From: Atopobium sp. UBA2090
GTDB taxonomy: Bacteria; Actinomycetota; Coriobacteriia; Coriobacteriales; Atopobiaceae
Assembly (NCBI GenBank): GCA_002331575.1
Contig: DCZG01000020.1
Span: forward strand, 1,163 to 7,097
Reading direction: 5' to 3'
Length of the DNA: 5,935 nt
The translations under genes and the position numbers were made by a program. The notes under the pieces are model-generated. The model made no database searches. It saw only the letters and a list, made by a program, of their open reading frames with translations, and was not told the origin of the DNA. Below are positions 1-5,819 of the stretch, piece by piece. Each line of letters begins with the position of its first letter. Within the stretch, counting starts at the first letter, position 1.

Positions 1-1587
1 GTCCGAGACGACGCCCGTCGCGAGCGCCGCGACGTCGTCTCCCGAGAAGTTGCAGGCCACGACCACCCTCGTGCTGCCGAGCGTGCGCTCGTACGCGATA
101 ACCGCGTCGGAGAGGACCGGCAGGAACCGGACGTCACCTTCCTGGATCACGGGCTCCGTCTTCCTGAGACGAATGATCCCCTGGTAGAAAGACCAAACCG
201 ACGATGGGTCGTCAACCTCCGCCTCGGCGTTCACCATGACGTGGTTCGAGGGGACGCCGATCCACGGCGCGCCGGTCGTGAACCCGGCCATAGGAGTCGC
301 GTCCCACTGGACGGGCGTCCGCGAGTCGTCGCGGGACCGCTCGGACACGATGCGGAAGGCCTCCTCGGCGCTCTTCCCCTCCTCTTGGAGAATCTCGTAG
401 TAGTTCTTTGACTCGACGTCGCGGTACTCGTCGATGCTCGAAAAGTCGGGGTTGGTCATGCCCAGCTCCTCGCCCTGGTAGATGTAGGGCGTACCGCGCA
501 TGAGATGGATGCAGGTGCCGAGAAGCTCGCTCGTCCGCCTCCAGCTGTCCGGGGTGGAGACGTCGCCGAAGCGCGAGTTCGGGCGCGGCTGGTCGTGGTT
601 CGACCAGAAGAGCGCGTTCCATCCGCCCTGCTCGGTCATCTGCTCCTGCCAGTCGCGGAAGATGGCGCACAGCTCGGGGATGTCAGGGTCCTTGAGCGCC
701 CACTTGTCCCCGTTGAGGTAGTCCACCTTGAGATGGTGGAACGAGAAGGCCATCGACAGCTCGTGGGAGTCGGGGTTGGTGTAGCGGACGCAGTTGTCGA
801 TGGAGGTGGAGCTCATCTCGCCGACGGTGACCATGTCATCGATGCCGGACTCGCGGACCAGCTCCTGGAGGTACTCGTGAACGTGCGGACCGTCGGTGTA
901 GAACCTTCGCCCGTCTCCCTCGTGGTCGTCCTCCCAGACGGCGGGCTTGGAGATGAGGTTCACGACGTCGAAGCGGAAGCCCGAGACCCCCTTGGCCTTC
1001 CAGAAGCGCACGACGTCGACGAGCTCGGCGCGCACCTCGGGGTTGTCCCAGTCGAGGTCTGCCTGGCTCTTGTCAAAGAGGTGCAGGTACCACTTGTTGA
1101 GCGAGGGGACGTACTCCCAGGCGCTGCCACCGAACTTGCTGACCCAGTTGGTCGGGGGCTCGCCGGGGTTCTCGGCGGTCGCGTCTGGCGCGGCGTCGAC
1201 GAACTTGTAGTACGCGAGGTAGCGCGGGTCCCCCGCGAGGGCGCGCCGGAACCACTCGTGGCTCGTCGAGGTATGGTTGAACACCATGTCGAGCATGAGG
1301 CCGATTCCATGCGCCTCGGCCTCGCGGGAGAGCTCGTCGAAGTCGTCCATCGTGCCGAACATCGGCTCGACCGCGCGATAGTCGGCCACGTCATAGCCGT
1401 TGTCGTTCTGCGGCGAGACGAAGAAGGGCGTGATCCAGAGGTAGTCCACGCCGAGATGCTCGAGGTAGTCGAGGCGGTGCGTGATGCCGCGCAGGTCGCC
1501 GATGCCGTCGCCGTCGGAGTCCTGGAAGCTGCGGACGTAGATCTGGTAGACGACCTTGTTTCCGAGCGTGCGTGCGCGATTGGCCAT
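1..1587 (-). CDS. treC: Trehalose-6-phosphate hydrolase (alpha,alpha-phosphotrehalase), GH13 family; 3' end cut by window edge
   Basis: Cytoplasmic glycoside hydrolase expected to split trehalose-6-phosphate, made by the PTS permease encoded just upstream, into glucose and glucose-6-phosphate. The frame is open from the ATG at 1587 to base 1, giving 529 residues; E. coli TreC is about 550, so only some 20-30 C-terminal residues are missing. The GH13 catalytic TIM barrel is intact. DMVFNHTS (residues 100-107) is conserved region I. GFRFDVVN holds the nucleophile Asp207, VGEMSS the acid/base Glu257, and WSNHDQPR the third acid Asp332. MSSTS after the acid/base, SFHHLKVDY (282-290), GTPYIYQGEELGMTNP and SRDDSRTPVQW closely match E. 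coli TreC and favour it over plain oligo-1,6-glucosidase. The start is set by a strong GGAGGGG ribosome site 7 nt upstream. It is the second gene of the treB-treC operon. Substrate assignment rests on motif similarity plus neighbours. Confidence 0.95.
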   Translation of the reverse strand, partial: MANRARTLGNKVVYQIYVRSFQDSDGDGIGDLRGITHRLDYLEHLGVDYLWITPFFVSPQNDNGYDVADYRAVEPMFGTMDDFDELSREAEAHGIGLMLDMVFNHTSTSHEWFRRALAGDPRYLAYYKFVDAAPDATAENPGEPPTNWVSKFGGSAWEYVPSLNKWYLHLFDKSQADLDWDNPEVRAELVDVVRFWKAKGVSGFRFDVVNLISKPAVWEDDHEGDGRRFYTDGPHVHEYLQELVRESGIDDMVTVGEMSSTSIDNCVRYTNPDSHELSMAFSFHHLKVDYLNGDKWALKDPDIPELCAIFRDWQEQMTEQGGWNALFWSNHDQPRPNSRFGDVSTPDSWRRTSELLGTCIHLMRGTPYIYQGEELGMTNPDFSSIDEYRDVESKNYYEILQEEGKSAEEAFRIVSERSRDDSRTPVQWDATPMAGFTTGAPWIGVPSNHVMVNAEAEVDDPSSVWSFYQGIIRLRKTEPVIQEGDVRFLPVLSDAVIAYERTLGSTRVVVACNFSGDDVAALATGVVSD

Positions 1588-1647
1588 GATGGCGCCCCTC
1601 CCGGGTGGATGGGGCCGGGTCCATGGGGACCCGGCCCGAGAGATTGA
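1588..1647 (-). promoter_or_regulatory. treB-treC intercistronic hairpin and treC ribosome binding site
   Basis: The 60-nt gap between the treB stop and the treC start contains a perfect inverted repeat. GGGCCGGGTCC (1612-1622) pairs with GGACCCGGCCC (1627-1637), giving an 11-bp stem that is almost all G-C with a 4-nt loop. No T-run follows on the minus strand, so it does not look like a standard intrinsic terminator. A 3'-end protecting or processing structure in the operon mRNA is more likely. The treC Shine-Dalgarno (GGGAGGGG read on the minus strand, plus positions 1595-1602) lies just downstream. Its GGGGC could alternatively pair with the GCCCC at the edge of the hairpin. The hairpin is seen directly; its role is inferred. 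Confidence 0.7.
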
Positions 1648-3612
1648 CTAGAACTTGACGACCGGGGTCTTCCCGGCCCTGACGCTGCCGGACTCGGTGA
1701 GCGTGAGCTCGCCGGCCTCGCCCGGCTCGGTGACGATCTCCATCACCGTGTCCTTCTTGCCCGCAGCCGCTATCTTGGCGCGGTCGAAGGAGACGAGCGG
1801 GTCGCCGGCGTGCACGAGCTGACCCTGGCGCACATGGACCTCGAAGCCGTCACCGTTCATCTCGACGGTGTCGATGCCCACGTGGATGAGGACCTCCATG
1901 CCGTTGCCGAGCTTGAGTCCCACGGCATGGCCGGTCTCCGCCATCATGACGGTGACGAGCGCGTCGGCGGGTGCCACGACCTCGCCCTCGGTGGGCCTGA
2001 TGCCGACGCCCTTGCCCATGGCGCCGGAGGCGAAGACCTGGTCCTCGACCTCGGAGAGGGGCACGGCGGTGCCGGTGACGACCGCGCGGAGGGTGCCGTC
2101 GACGGAGAGGGACGAGAGGTCCTGCGCCGCGGGGATGGCCGCGATCTCGTTGCCCTCGAGGCTGACGTTCTCGACGCCGACGCCCTTGTCGATGCCCTTG
2201 CGCTTGCCGATCACGAAGGTAAGGGTGAACGGGACCACGACGGCGATGAGCATGCAGATCGCGAAGCTCGCGATATAGGCAGGCTGGATGGAGAGGATGC
2301 CGGGAAGGCCGCCGACGCCGATGGCGTTGGCCGTGGTGCCCGTCGCGGTGCAGACGATGGCGGCGAGCGAGGAGCCGATCATGGCGCAGATGAACGGGAA
2401 GGTGTACTTGAGGTTGACGCCGAACATGGCAGGCTCGGTGACTCCGAGGTAGCAGGAGATGAAGGAGGGGATATTTACCTGCTGGGCCTTGTCGTCCTTC
2501 TTCTGGAGCACGGACATGGCGACGACCGCGGAGCCCTGGGCGATGTTGGAGAGGGCGATCATGGGCCAGAGCATGGTTCCGCCGTAGTCGGCAATAAGCT
2601 GCAGGTCGACGGCATTGGTCATGTGGTGGAGACCGGTGATGACGAGCGGGGCGTAGACCGCGCCGAAGATGGCGCCGAAGAGGACGCGGAAGGGACCGGT
2701 GATGCCGAGGTTGACGATGTTGCCGATCGCCGCGCCGATGGCCCAGCCGATGGGGCCGACGATGAAGTGCGCGGTCATGACGCCGAGAAGGAGCGAGCAG
2801 AACGGGACCACGATCATCTGAACGACGGTGGGCGTGATCTTCTTGAAGAAGCGCTCATAGTAGTTGAAGCAGATGGCCGCGAGGATGGCGGGCAGGACCT
2901 GGGCCTGGTATCCGATCATGTGGACCTGGGCAAAGCCGAAGTCCCAGGTGTGAGTCGCCCAGTCTGCAGCGGTCGCGGAAGGCACGGCGTAGGCGTTCAT
3001 GAGCTGACTCGAGACGAGCGTGAGACCGAGCACGATGCCGAGCATCGGGGTTCCGCCCATCTTCTTGGTGATGGACCAGCAGATGCCCACGGGGATGCCG
3101 AGGTGGAACACGGCCTCGCCGATGAGCCAGAGGAAGCTGTAGACGCCTGTCCAGAACTGCGAGAGGGATGCGAGCGTCTGCGTGCCGTCGGGCCCGAAGT
3201 ACGGCATGTCGCCGAGGACGTTGCGGAAGCCGAGGATGAGGCCGCCGGTGATGATGGCGGGGATGAGCGGTGCGAAGACCTCGGCGATGGCACCCATGGC
3301 CTTCTGGAGCGGGTTCTGGTTGCCGACGGCGGCCGCCTTGACGTCAGCCTTCGAAGCCTCCGAGACGCCCGAGATGGCGACGAAGTCGTCGTAGAAGTCG
3401 GCCACGTCGTTGCCGATGATGATCTGGAACTGGCCGGCCTGGGTGAAACTCCCCTTGACGACGGGCAGGGCCTCAATCGCGGGAACGTCCGCCTTGCTGG
3501 GATCCGCGAGGGCGAACCTCATGCGAGTCATGCAGTGCGTGACCGCCACGATGTTCTCCCTGCCACCAACGAGCTTGAGCATCTCCCTGGCATCGTGCTC
3601 GTACTTGCCCAT
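1648..3612 (-). CDS. treB: PTS trehalose transporter subunit EIIBCA
   Basis: Membrane permease of the phosphoenolpyruvate phosphotransferase system, predicted to import trehalose as trehalose-6-phosphate; 654 residues. EIIB is residues 1-85, with phospho-cysteine Cys27 in THCMTRMRF. EIIC is about 105-470, with several hydrophobic segments and the family signatures ITGLHHMTNAVDLQL (325-339) and GVTEPAMFGVNLK (390-402), the latter carrying the conserved glutamate. A linker (about 471-505) joins a glucose-type EIIA at about 507-654, with His562 and phosphorylatable His577 in VLIHVGIDTV. Their 15-residue spacing equals that of His75 and His90 in E. coli EIIA-Glc. E. coli TreB lacks an EIIA domain, whereas this chain carries its own, as in several Gram-positive trehalose permeases. 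The ATG at 3612 is preferred over the in-frame upstream codon at 3666 because GGGGAG lies 5 nt before it. Trehalose specificity is inferred from adjacent treC and treR; another glucoside is less likely. Confidence 0.93.
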   Translation of the reverse strand: MGKYEHDAREMLKLVGGRENIVAVTHCMTRMRFALADPSKADVPAIEALPVVKGSFTQAGQFQIIIGNDVADFYDDFVAISGVSEASKADVKAAAVGNQNPLQKAMGAIAEVFAPLIPAIITGGLILGFRNVLGDMPYFGPDGTQTLASLSQFWTGVYSFLWLIGEAVFHLGIPVGICWSITKKMGGTPMLGIVLGLTLVSSQLMNAYAVPSATAADWATHTWDFGFAQVHMIGYQAQVLPAILAAICFNYYERFFKKITPTVVQMIVVPFCSLLLGVMTAHFIVGPIGWAIGAAIGNIVNLGITGPFRVLFGAIFGAVYAPLVITGLHHMTNAVDLQLIADYGGTMLWPMIALSNIAQGSAVVAMSVLQKKDDKAQQVNIPSFISCYLGVTEPAMFGVNLKYTFPFICAMIGSSLAAIVCTATGTTANAIGVGGLPGILSIQPAYIASFAICMLIAVVVPFTLTFVIGKRKGIDKGVGVENVSLEGNEIAAIPAAQDLSSLSVDGTLRAVVTGTAVPLSEVEDQVFASGAMGKGVGIRPTEGEVVAPADALVTVMMAETGHAVGLKLGNGMEVLIHVGIDTVEMNGDGFEVHVRQGQLVHAGDPLVSFDRAKIAAAGKKDTVMEIVTEPGEAGELTLTESGSVRAGKTPVVKF

Positions 3613-3653
3613 TCGATCTCCCCTCTCTCTTCCCTCTACCATTCTTATCCGAA

Positions 3654-3671
3654 AACTTATTTGCATAAGTT
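3654..3671. promoter_or_regulatory. Putative TreR operator 1
   Basis: AACTTATTTGCATAAGTT is a perfect 7-bp dyad (AACTTAT / ATAAGTT) with a 4-bp centre. It overlaps the proposed -10 box of the treB promoter and lies 42 bp upstream of the treB start, as expected for a repressor site. A near copy (operator 2) begins 37 bp away. GntR-family regulators bind such short AT-rich palindromes as dimers. Assignment to TreR is by location only. Confidence 0.6.
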
Positions 3672-3691
3672 CGTCGAGAACACTTTGTCAT
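3662..3691 (-). promoter_or_regulatory. Candidate treB-treC promoter
   Basis: On the minus strand ATGACA (3691-3686; 5 of 6 to the sigma-70 -35 consensus) is followed after 18 nt by TATGCA (3667-3662), a weak -10. Operator 1 covers the -10. The transcript would have a leader of roughly 40-45 nt. The -10 match is poor, so the exact boxes are uncertain, although a promoter must lie in this gap. Confidence 0.4.
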
Positions 3692-3714
3692 ACTCATTTG
3701 AATAAGTCTAGTAT
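3685..3714 (+). promoter_or_regulatory. Candidate treR promoter
   Basis: TTGTCA (3685-3690; 5 of 6 to the -35 consensus) and TAGTAT (3709-3714; 4 of 6 to the -10) are 18 nt apart, and operator 2 fills the spacer exactly. The -35 overlaps that of the opposing treB promoter, so the two promoters would be back to back. It predicts a treR leader of about 140 nt. Confidence 0.4.
3691..3708. promoter_or_regulatory. Putative TreR operator 2
   Basis: TACTCATTTGAATAAGTC matches operator 1 at 14 of 18 positions in the same orientation and keeps an imperfect dyad (ACTCAT / ATAAGT, one mismatch). It fills the spacer of the proposed treR promoter and touches the -35 box of the treB promoter. Binding here could both autoregulate treR and help repress treB. 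Confidence 0.55.
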
Positions 3715-3782
3715 CAGCAAGGAATCGTCGTAAACGGTAGGTTTTATGTTGTGAACGGTATTCGAATCCCTGATGCTCGCGT

Positions 3783-3857
3783 CGCCGCGGGATTGGGTAG
3801 GTTATTCAGGTAAGTTTTCGCCGCCTACGAGCGCGGCGCCCAATTCCCTCGAGGGGA
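3783..3857 (+). promoter_or_regulatory. Structured treR 5' leader with ribosome-site hairpin
   Basis: CGCCGCG (3783-3789) can pair with CGCGGCG (3832-3838), and GGATTGGG (3790-3797) with CCCAATTCC (3839-3847, one bulge). The order of the arms is that of an H-type pseudoknot or of alternative stems. TTCCC (3844-3848) can instead pair with GGGGA (3853-3857), which is part of the treR Shine-Dalgarno GGGGAG (3853-3858, 6 nt before the ATG). The pairings are read by eye; function is inferred, and chance pairing in GC-rich DNA is possible. Confidence 0.35.
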
Positions 3858-3864
3858 GACTGCC

Positions 3865-4587
3865 ATGGTCAGGGCAATCTACGATGGCATCTACAAGGAC
3901 CTTCTCGACCGCATCGTCGACGGCGAGTACGCCTACCAGAGCTTCATTCCCTCCGAGGCGGTGCTCGTCAAACACTACGACTGCTCCCACAACACGCTCC
4001 GCCGCGCGCTCGCGCTGCTCACCCAGGGCGGCTACGTCCAGCCGGTCCACGGGAAGGGCGTTAGGGTAATCTACCAGCAGCACGACCGCACGCCCTTCGA
4101 CATGGGCGGAATCGAGACCTTCAAGGAGACGGCCGCCCGCAACGACCTGCACTCCGTCACCAAGGTACAGGTGTTCGAGAACTTCGTCGCCGACGAGACG
4201 TTCGCGCGGACGAGCGGCTTTACCGCAGGCGACGAGCTCGTGCACATCGACCGCGTCCGCGTCCTCGACGGGAGCGCGCTCATCCTCGACCGCAACTGGT
4301 TTCTCGCCAGCCTCGTCCCCGGACTCACGCGTGGGATCGCCGAGAACTCGATCTTCGAGTACATCGAGGGCACCCTCGGCATGGCCATCGCAACGAGCAA
4401 GCGAACCATCACGGCAGAGCGGGTGACGTCGGTCGACGAGCTCTTCCTCGACCTGGACGACTACGACTTTCTCGCCGTGGTCACGAACCGCACCTTCAAC
4501 GGCGACGGCCTGATGTTCGAGTACACGCAGTCGCGCCACCGGCCGGACTGCTTCTCGTTCAGCACGGTGGCCCTGCGAAACGTCTAG
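3865..4587 (+). CDS. treR: GntR-family transcriptional repressor of the trehalose operon (UTRA domain)
   Basis: DNA-binding repressor of 240 residues, about the size of B. subtilis TreR (238). The N-terminal winged helix-turn-helix spans about residues 3-70: IPSE (28-31) replaces the usual LPSE, CSHNTLRRALALL (40-52) is the recognition helix region, and GGYVQPVHGKGVRV (55-68) is the wing. A UTRA effector domain follows (about 78-238), ending with the typical FEYTQSRHRPDCFSFSTVA. In B. subtilis the homologous TreR is released from DNA by trehalose-6-phosphate, and the same ligand is likely here. The ATG start has GGGGAG 6 nt upstream. The gene is divergent from treB, with two candidate operators between them, one inside its own likely promoter. 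Its stop lies 5 nt from the stop of the convergent amidohydrolase gene, leaving no room for a separate terminator. Family certain; target inferred from position. Confidence 0.92.
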   Translation: MVRAIYDGIYKDLLDRIVDGEYAYQSFIPSEAVLVKHYDCSHNTLRRALALLTQGGYVQPVHGKGVRVIYQQHDRTPFDMGGIETFKETAARNDLHSVTKVQVFENFVADETFARTSGFTAGDELVHIDRVRVLDGSALILDRNWFLASLVPGLTRGIAENSIFEYIEGTLGMAIATSKRTITAERVTSVDELFLDLDDYDFLAVVTNRTFNGDGLMFEYTQSRHRPDCFSFSTVALRNV

Positions 4588-4592
4588 GCGGC

Positions 4593-5393
4593 CTACTCCC
4601 CTATCTGCATCCCCAGGAAGCGCTCGGCGTTGTGCCAGCACATCTTCTCGTAGTCCTTCTCGGAGAAGCCCAGCGCGCGGAAGCGCTCGAGCTCCTCTCC
4701 GGGGTTCCACATGGGGAAGTCCGAGCCAAAGAGGATGCGATCGATGCCGTATGCCTCGACCAGCTCGCGCGTGCGGCGAGGGCCGAGGAAGCGCATCGAG
4801 CTCGACATGTCGAGAAAGCAGCTCTCGTCCTCGAGGAACTCGAGGGCGTAGTCGAAGACCGACCAGCCGCCGAAGTGCGCGGCATCCACGACGAGGTTCG
4901 GGAACTCGTGGAGGACGCGCTTGAGGCGCCGCGGGTGCGAGTAGTCGTAGCGGTAGTCGCCGCAGTGGATGGTCACGGGGAGCCCGCGTCTCTCGGCGAT
5001 CTCGTAGACGCGCATGAGACGGGGGTCGTCCATGTTGACGGCCTGGGTGTCGGGATGGAGCTTGATGCCGTGCAGGCCGAGGCCCACGGCGCGGTCAATC
5101 TCGGCCTCGGGGTCCTCATAGTCTTGGTGCAGGGTCATGAAGCCGATGAAGTGGGAGTGCTCCGCGCAGGTCTTGGCGATGAAGTCGTTGATGGACTCCA
5201 CGTTGGACGCGCGCACGGCCACCGAGTGGACCACGCAGTCGGTGATGGGCGTGTCGCGGACGATGCCCAGGAGCCGGTCGACCGACCCCTCGGAGACGTC
5301 CATCTCGATGTTGTAGAAGCGACTGATGCTCGATGTCGCTCGCTCGGCGATCTTGTCGGGATAGATATGTACGTGGACGTCGATGACGGCCAT
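4593..5393 (-). CDS. Metal-dependent amidohydrolase (Amidohydro_2 / COG2159 type), substrate unknown
   Basis: Predicted cytoplasmic TIM-barrel hydrolase or decarboxylase-like enzyme of 266 residues. Metal-site motifs in order are DVHVH with His7 and His9 close to the N-terminus, GIKLHP (109-114), TIHCGD with His143, AAHFGGW with His173, and LFGSDFP with Asp225. That set is typical of the amidohydrolase-related family that includes ACMSD-like decarboxylases and many uncharacterised gut-bacterial enzymes. There is no signal peptide and the length is normal for the family. An in-frame TTG sits directly before the ATG at 5393. I chose the ATG because GAGGAG (plus 5399-5404) is 5 nt from it but only 2 nt from the TTG. 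The gene is convergent with treR and follows the antitoxin-like gene on the same strand after 142 nt. No link to trehalose is apparent. Substrate and reaction cannot be named from sequence. Confidence 0.88.
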   Translation of the reverse strand: MAVIDVHVHIYPDKIAERATSSISRFYNIEMDVSEGSVDRLLGIVRDTPITDCVVHSVAVRASNVESINDFIAKTCAEHSHFIGFMTLHQDYEDPEAEIDRAVGLGLHGIKLHPDTQAVNMDDPRLMRVYEIAERRGLPVTIHCGDYRYDYSHPRRLKRVLHEFPNLVVDAAHFGGWSVFDYALEFLEDESCFLDMSSSMRFLGPRRTRELVEAYGIDRILFGSDFPMWNPGEELERFRALGFSEKDYEKMCWHNAERFLGMQIGE

Positions 5394-5535
5394 CAAAGCT
5401 CCTCGCCCAGACTACATGCCTGGCCACATGTGGCGCATGGAGGTGCTCACCGTGGAGGCACAGAGCCTCCTGGTCGTCGCGCAGGGAATCCTGTGCGAAA
5501 GCCACATCGTCGCCCTAAGAAGACCCCACCGCAGC
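5394..5535 (-). promoter_or_regulatory. Gap upstream of the amidohydrolase gene, with palindromes
   Basis: This 142-bp gap holds a perfect 12-bp palindrome GCCACATGTGGC (5423-5434). It is flanked by CATGC (5415-5419) and GCATG (5435-5439), which extend the dyad with a 3-nt bulge on one side. A second inverted repeat is GGAGGC (5454-5459) with GCCTCC (5465-5470) around a 5-nt loop; it has no T-run on either side. The first lies 22-46 bp before the amidohydrolase start and could be an operator or leader hairpin. I saw no strong -35/-10 pair. A 45-codon frame starting at the end of the antitoxin gene resembles no toxin I know. Confidence 0.4.
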
Positions 5536-5736
5536 TCAGCTAGCATCTCGGTCTCCCACCCTGTTCGCCTCGGGCGCCTTGATCTCGAAGGGGAAGGTGC
5601 CCTCGCGGTTGAAAGCCGCGATGAACATGCGAATAGCATTGGAGGGTGTTGTTCCGATTTGCTCAGTGGCCTCGAAGAATCGATCCTTCTCCTGCGGGGA
5701 CACTTTGGCGACGATCGGTGTCATCTTGTCGGCCAC
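5536..5736 (-). CDS. RelB/DinJ-family antitoxin-like protein, short and without recognisable toxin
   Basis: Small ribbon-helix-helix protein of 66 residues from a GTG start, or 62 from the in-frame ATG at 5724. IVAKVS (8-13) would be the DNA-binding strand, PQEKDRFFEATEQIG (14-28) helix 1, and TTPSNAIRMFIAAFNREGTFPFEIK (residues 29-53) the hallmark stretch of the RelB/DinJ family, ending in the conserved PFE/I motif. Such antitoxins normally pair with a RelE/YafQ-type RNase toxin and repress their own operon. Here the protein stops 13 residues after that motif, whereas typical members (DinJ is 86 residues) carry a longer C-terminal toxin-binding tail. The next 140 nt on this strand encode nothing toxin-like. 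It may be a remnant, or a solitary regulator. The GTG has a G-rich stretch 7 nt upstream; the ATG has only a weak ribosome site, so the start is uncertain. Confidence 0.75.
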   Translation of the reverse strand: MADKMTPIVAKVSPQEKDRFFEATEQIGTTPSNAIRMFIAAFNREGTFPFEIKAPEANRVGDRDAS

Positions 5737-5770
5737 CGTCGCCCCCGTAGTCCGTTTTTTGTCGCGTTTA

Positions 5771-5799
5771 GGTATTACTTCGTATGCCTATGTTATACC
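5771..5799. promoter_or_regulatory. Putative autoregulatory operator of the antitoxin-like gene
   Basis: GGTATTACTTCG (5771-5782) and CTATGTTATACC (5788-5799) form an imperfect dyad, 9 of 12 positions, around a 5-bp centre. It overlaps a -10-like TATAAC read on the minus strand. Ribbon-helix-helix antitoxins usually bind such palindromes over their own promoter. Assignment is by position and symmetry only. Confidence 0.45.
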
Positions 5800-5819
5800 C
5801 TCGCCAAAATCCTAGCAAA
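5792..5819 (-). promoter_or_regulatory. Candidate promoter of the antitoxin-like gene
   Basis: Minus-strand TATAAC (5797-5792) matches the -10 consensus at 5 of 6 positions. TTTGCT or TTGCTA (within 5819-5813) lies 16 or 15 nt upstream as a weak -35. The leader would be about 50 nt. The stretch is AT-rich compared with its surroundings. Confidence 0.45.

Larger units (their letters stand above)
3613..3864. promoter_or_regulatory. Divergent treB / treR control region
   Basis: This 252-bp gap separates the divergent starts of treB and treR. It is visibly AT-richer than its surroundings between about 3636 and 3770. It contains two similar dyads, overlapping promoter-like boxes for both directions, and a long treR leader (about 3721-3864) with inverted repeats. 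Short direct repeats also occur: AACGGTA at 3733-3739 and 3754-3760, and GGTAGGTT at 3736-3743 and 3796-3803. I saw no convincing catabolite-repression (cre) site. No small gene with a credible ribosome site was found here. Confidence 0.85.

Noticed and set aside
505..1647. A 380-codon plus-strand open frame lying opposite treC
   Set aside because: It is an antisense shadow of treC with low-complexity Val/Ala/Glu/Asp content, and no ribosome site or family motif.
3613..3666. An 18-residue N-terminal extension of the PTS permease from an upstream in-frame start
   Set aside because: The start at 3612 has a good GGGGAG at 5 nt and matches the usual EIIB beginning; the extension reads through the leader and its purine-rich ribosome site.
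1810..3705. A 631-codon plus-strand open frame lying opposite treB
   Set aside because: It is antisense to an unmistakable PTS permease. Its peptide is dominated by Asp, Glu, His, Gly and Ala, as expected when GC-rich codons are read from the other strand, and no protein family is recognisable.
3754..3772. A tRNA T-arm-like ATTCGAATCCC sequence
   Set aside because: The flanking bases do not form the T-stem, and no acceptor stem, anticodon arm or CCA end is present.
4632..5543. A 303-codon plus-strand frame opposite the amidohydrolase gene, and a 302-codon minus-strand frame opposite treR
   Set aside because: Both are reverse-strand shadows of genes with clear catalytic or DNA-binding motifs; the peptides look like nothing known.
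5412..5547. A frame starting at the end of the antitoxin gene (about 45 codons), in the place a toxin would occupy
   Set aside because: The overlap arrangement is suggestive, but the peptide shares no recognisable motif with RelE, YafQ or other toxins and is too short.
5739..5760. A C-run and T6 run suggesting a plus-strand terminator
   Set aside because: There is no inverted repeat before the T-run.
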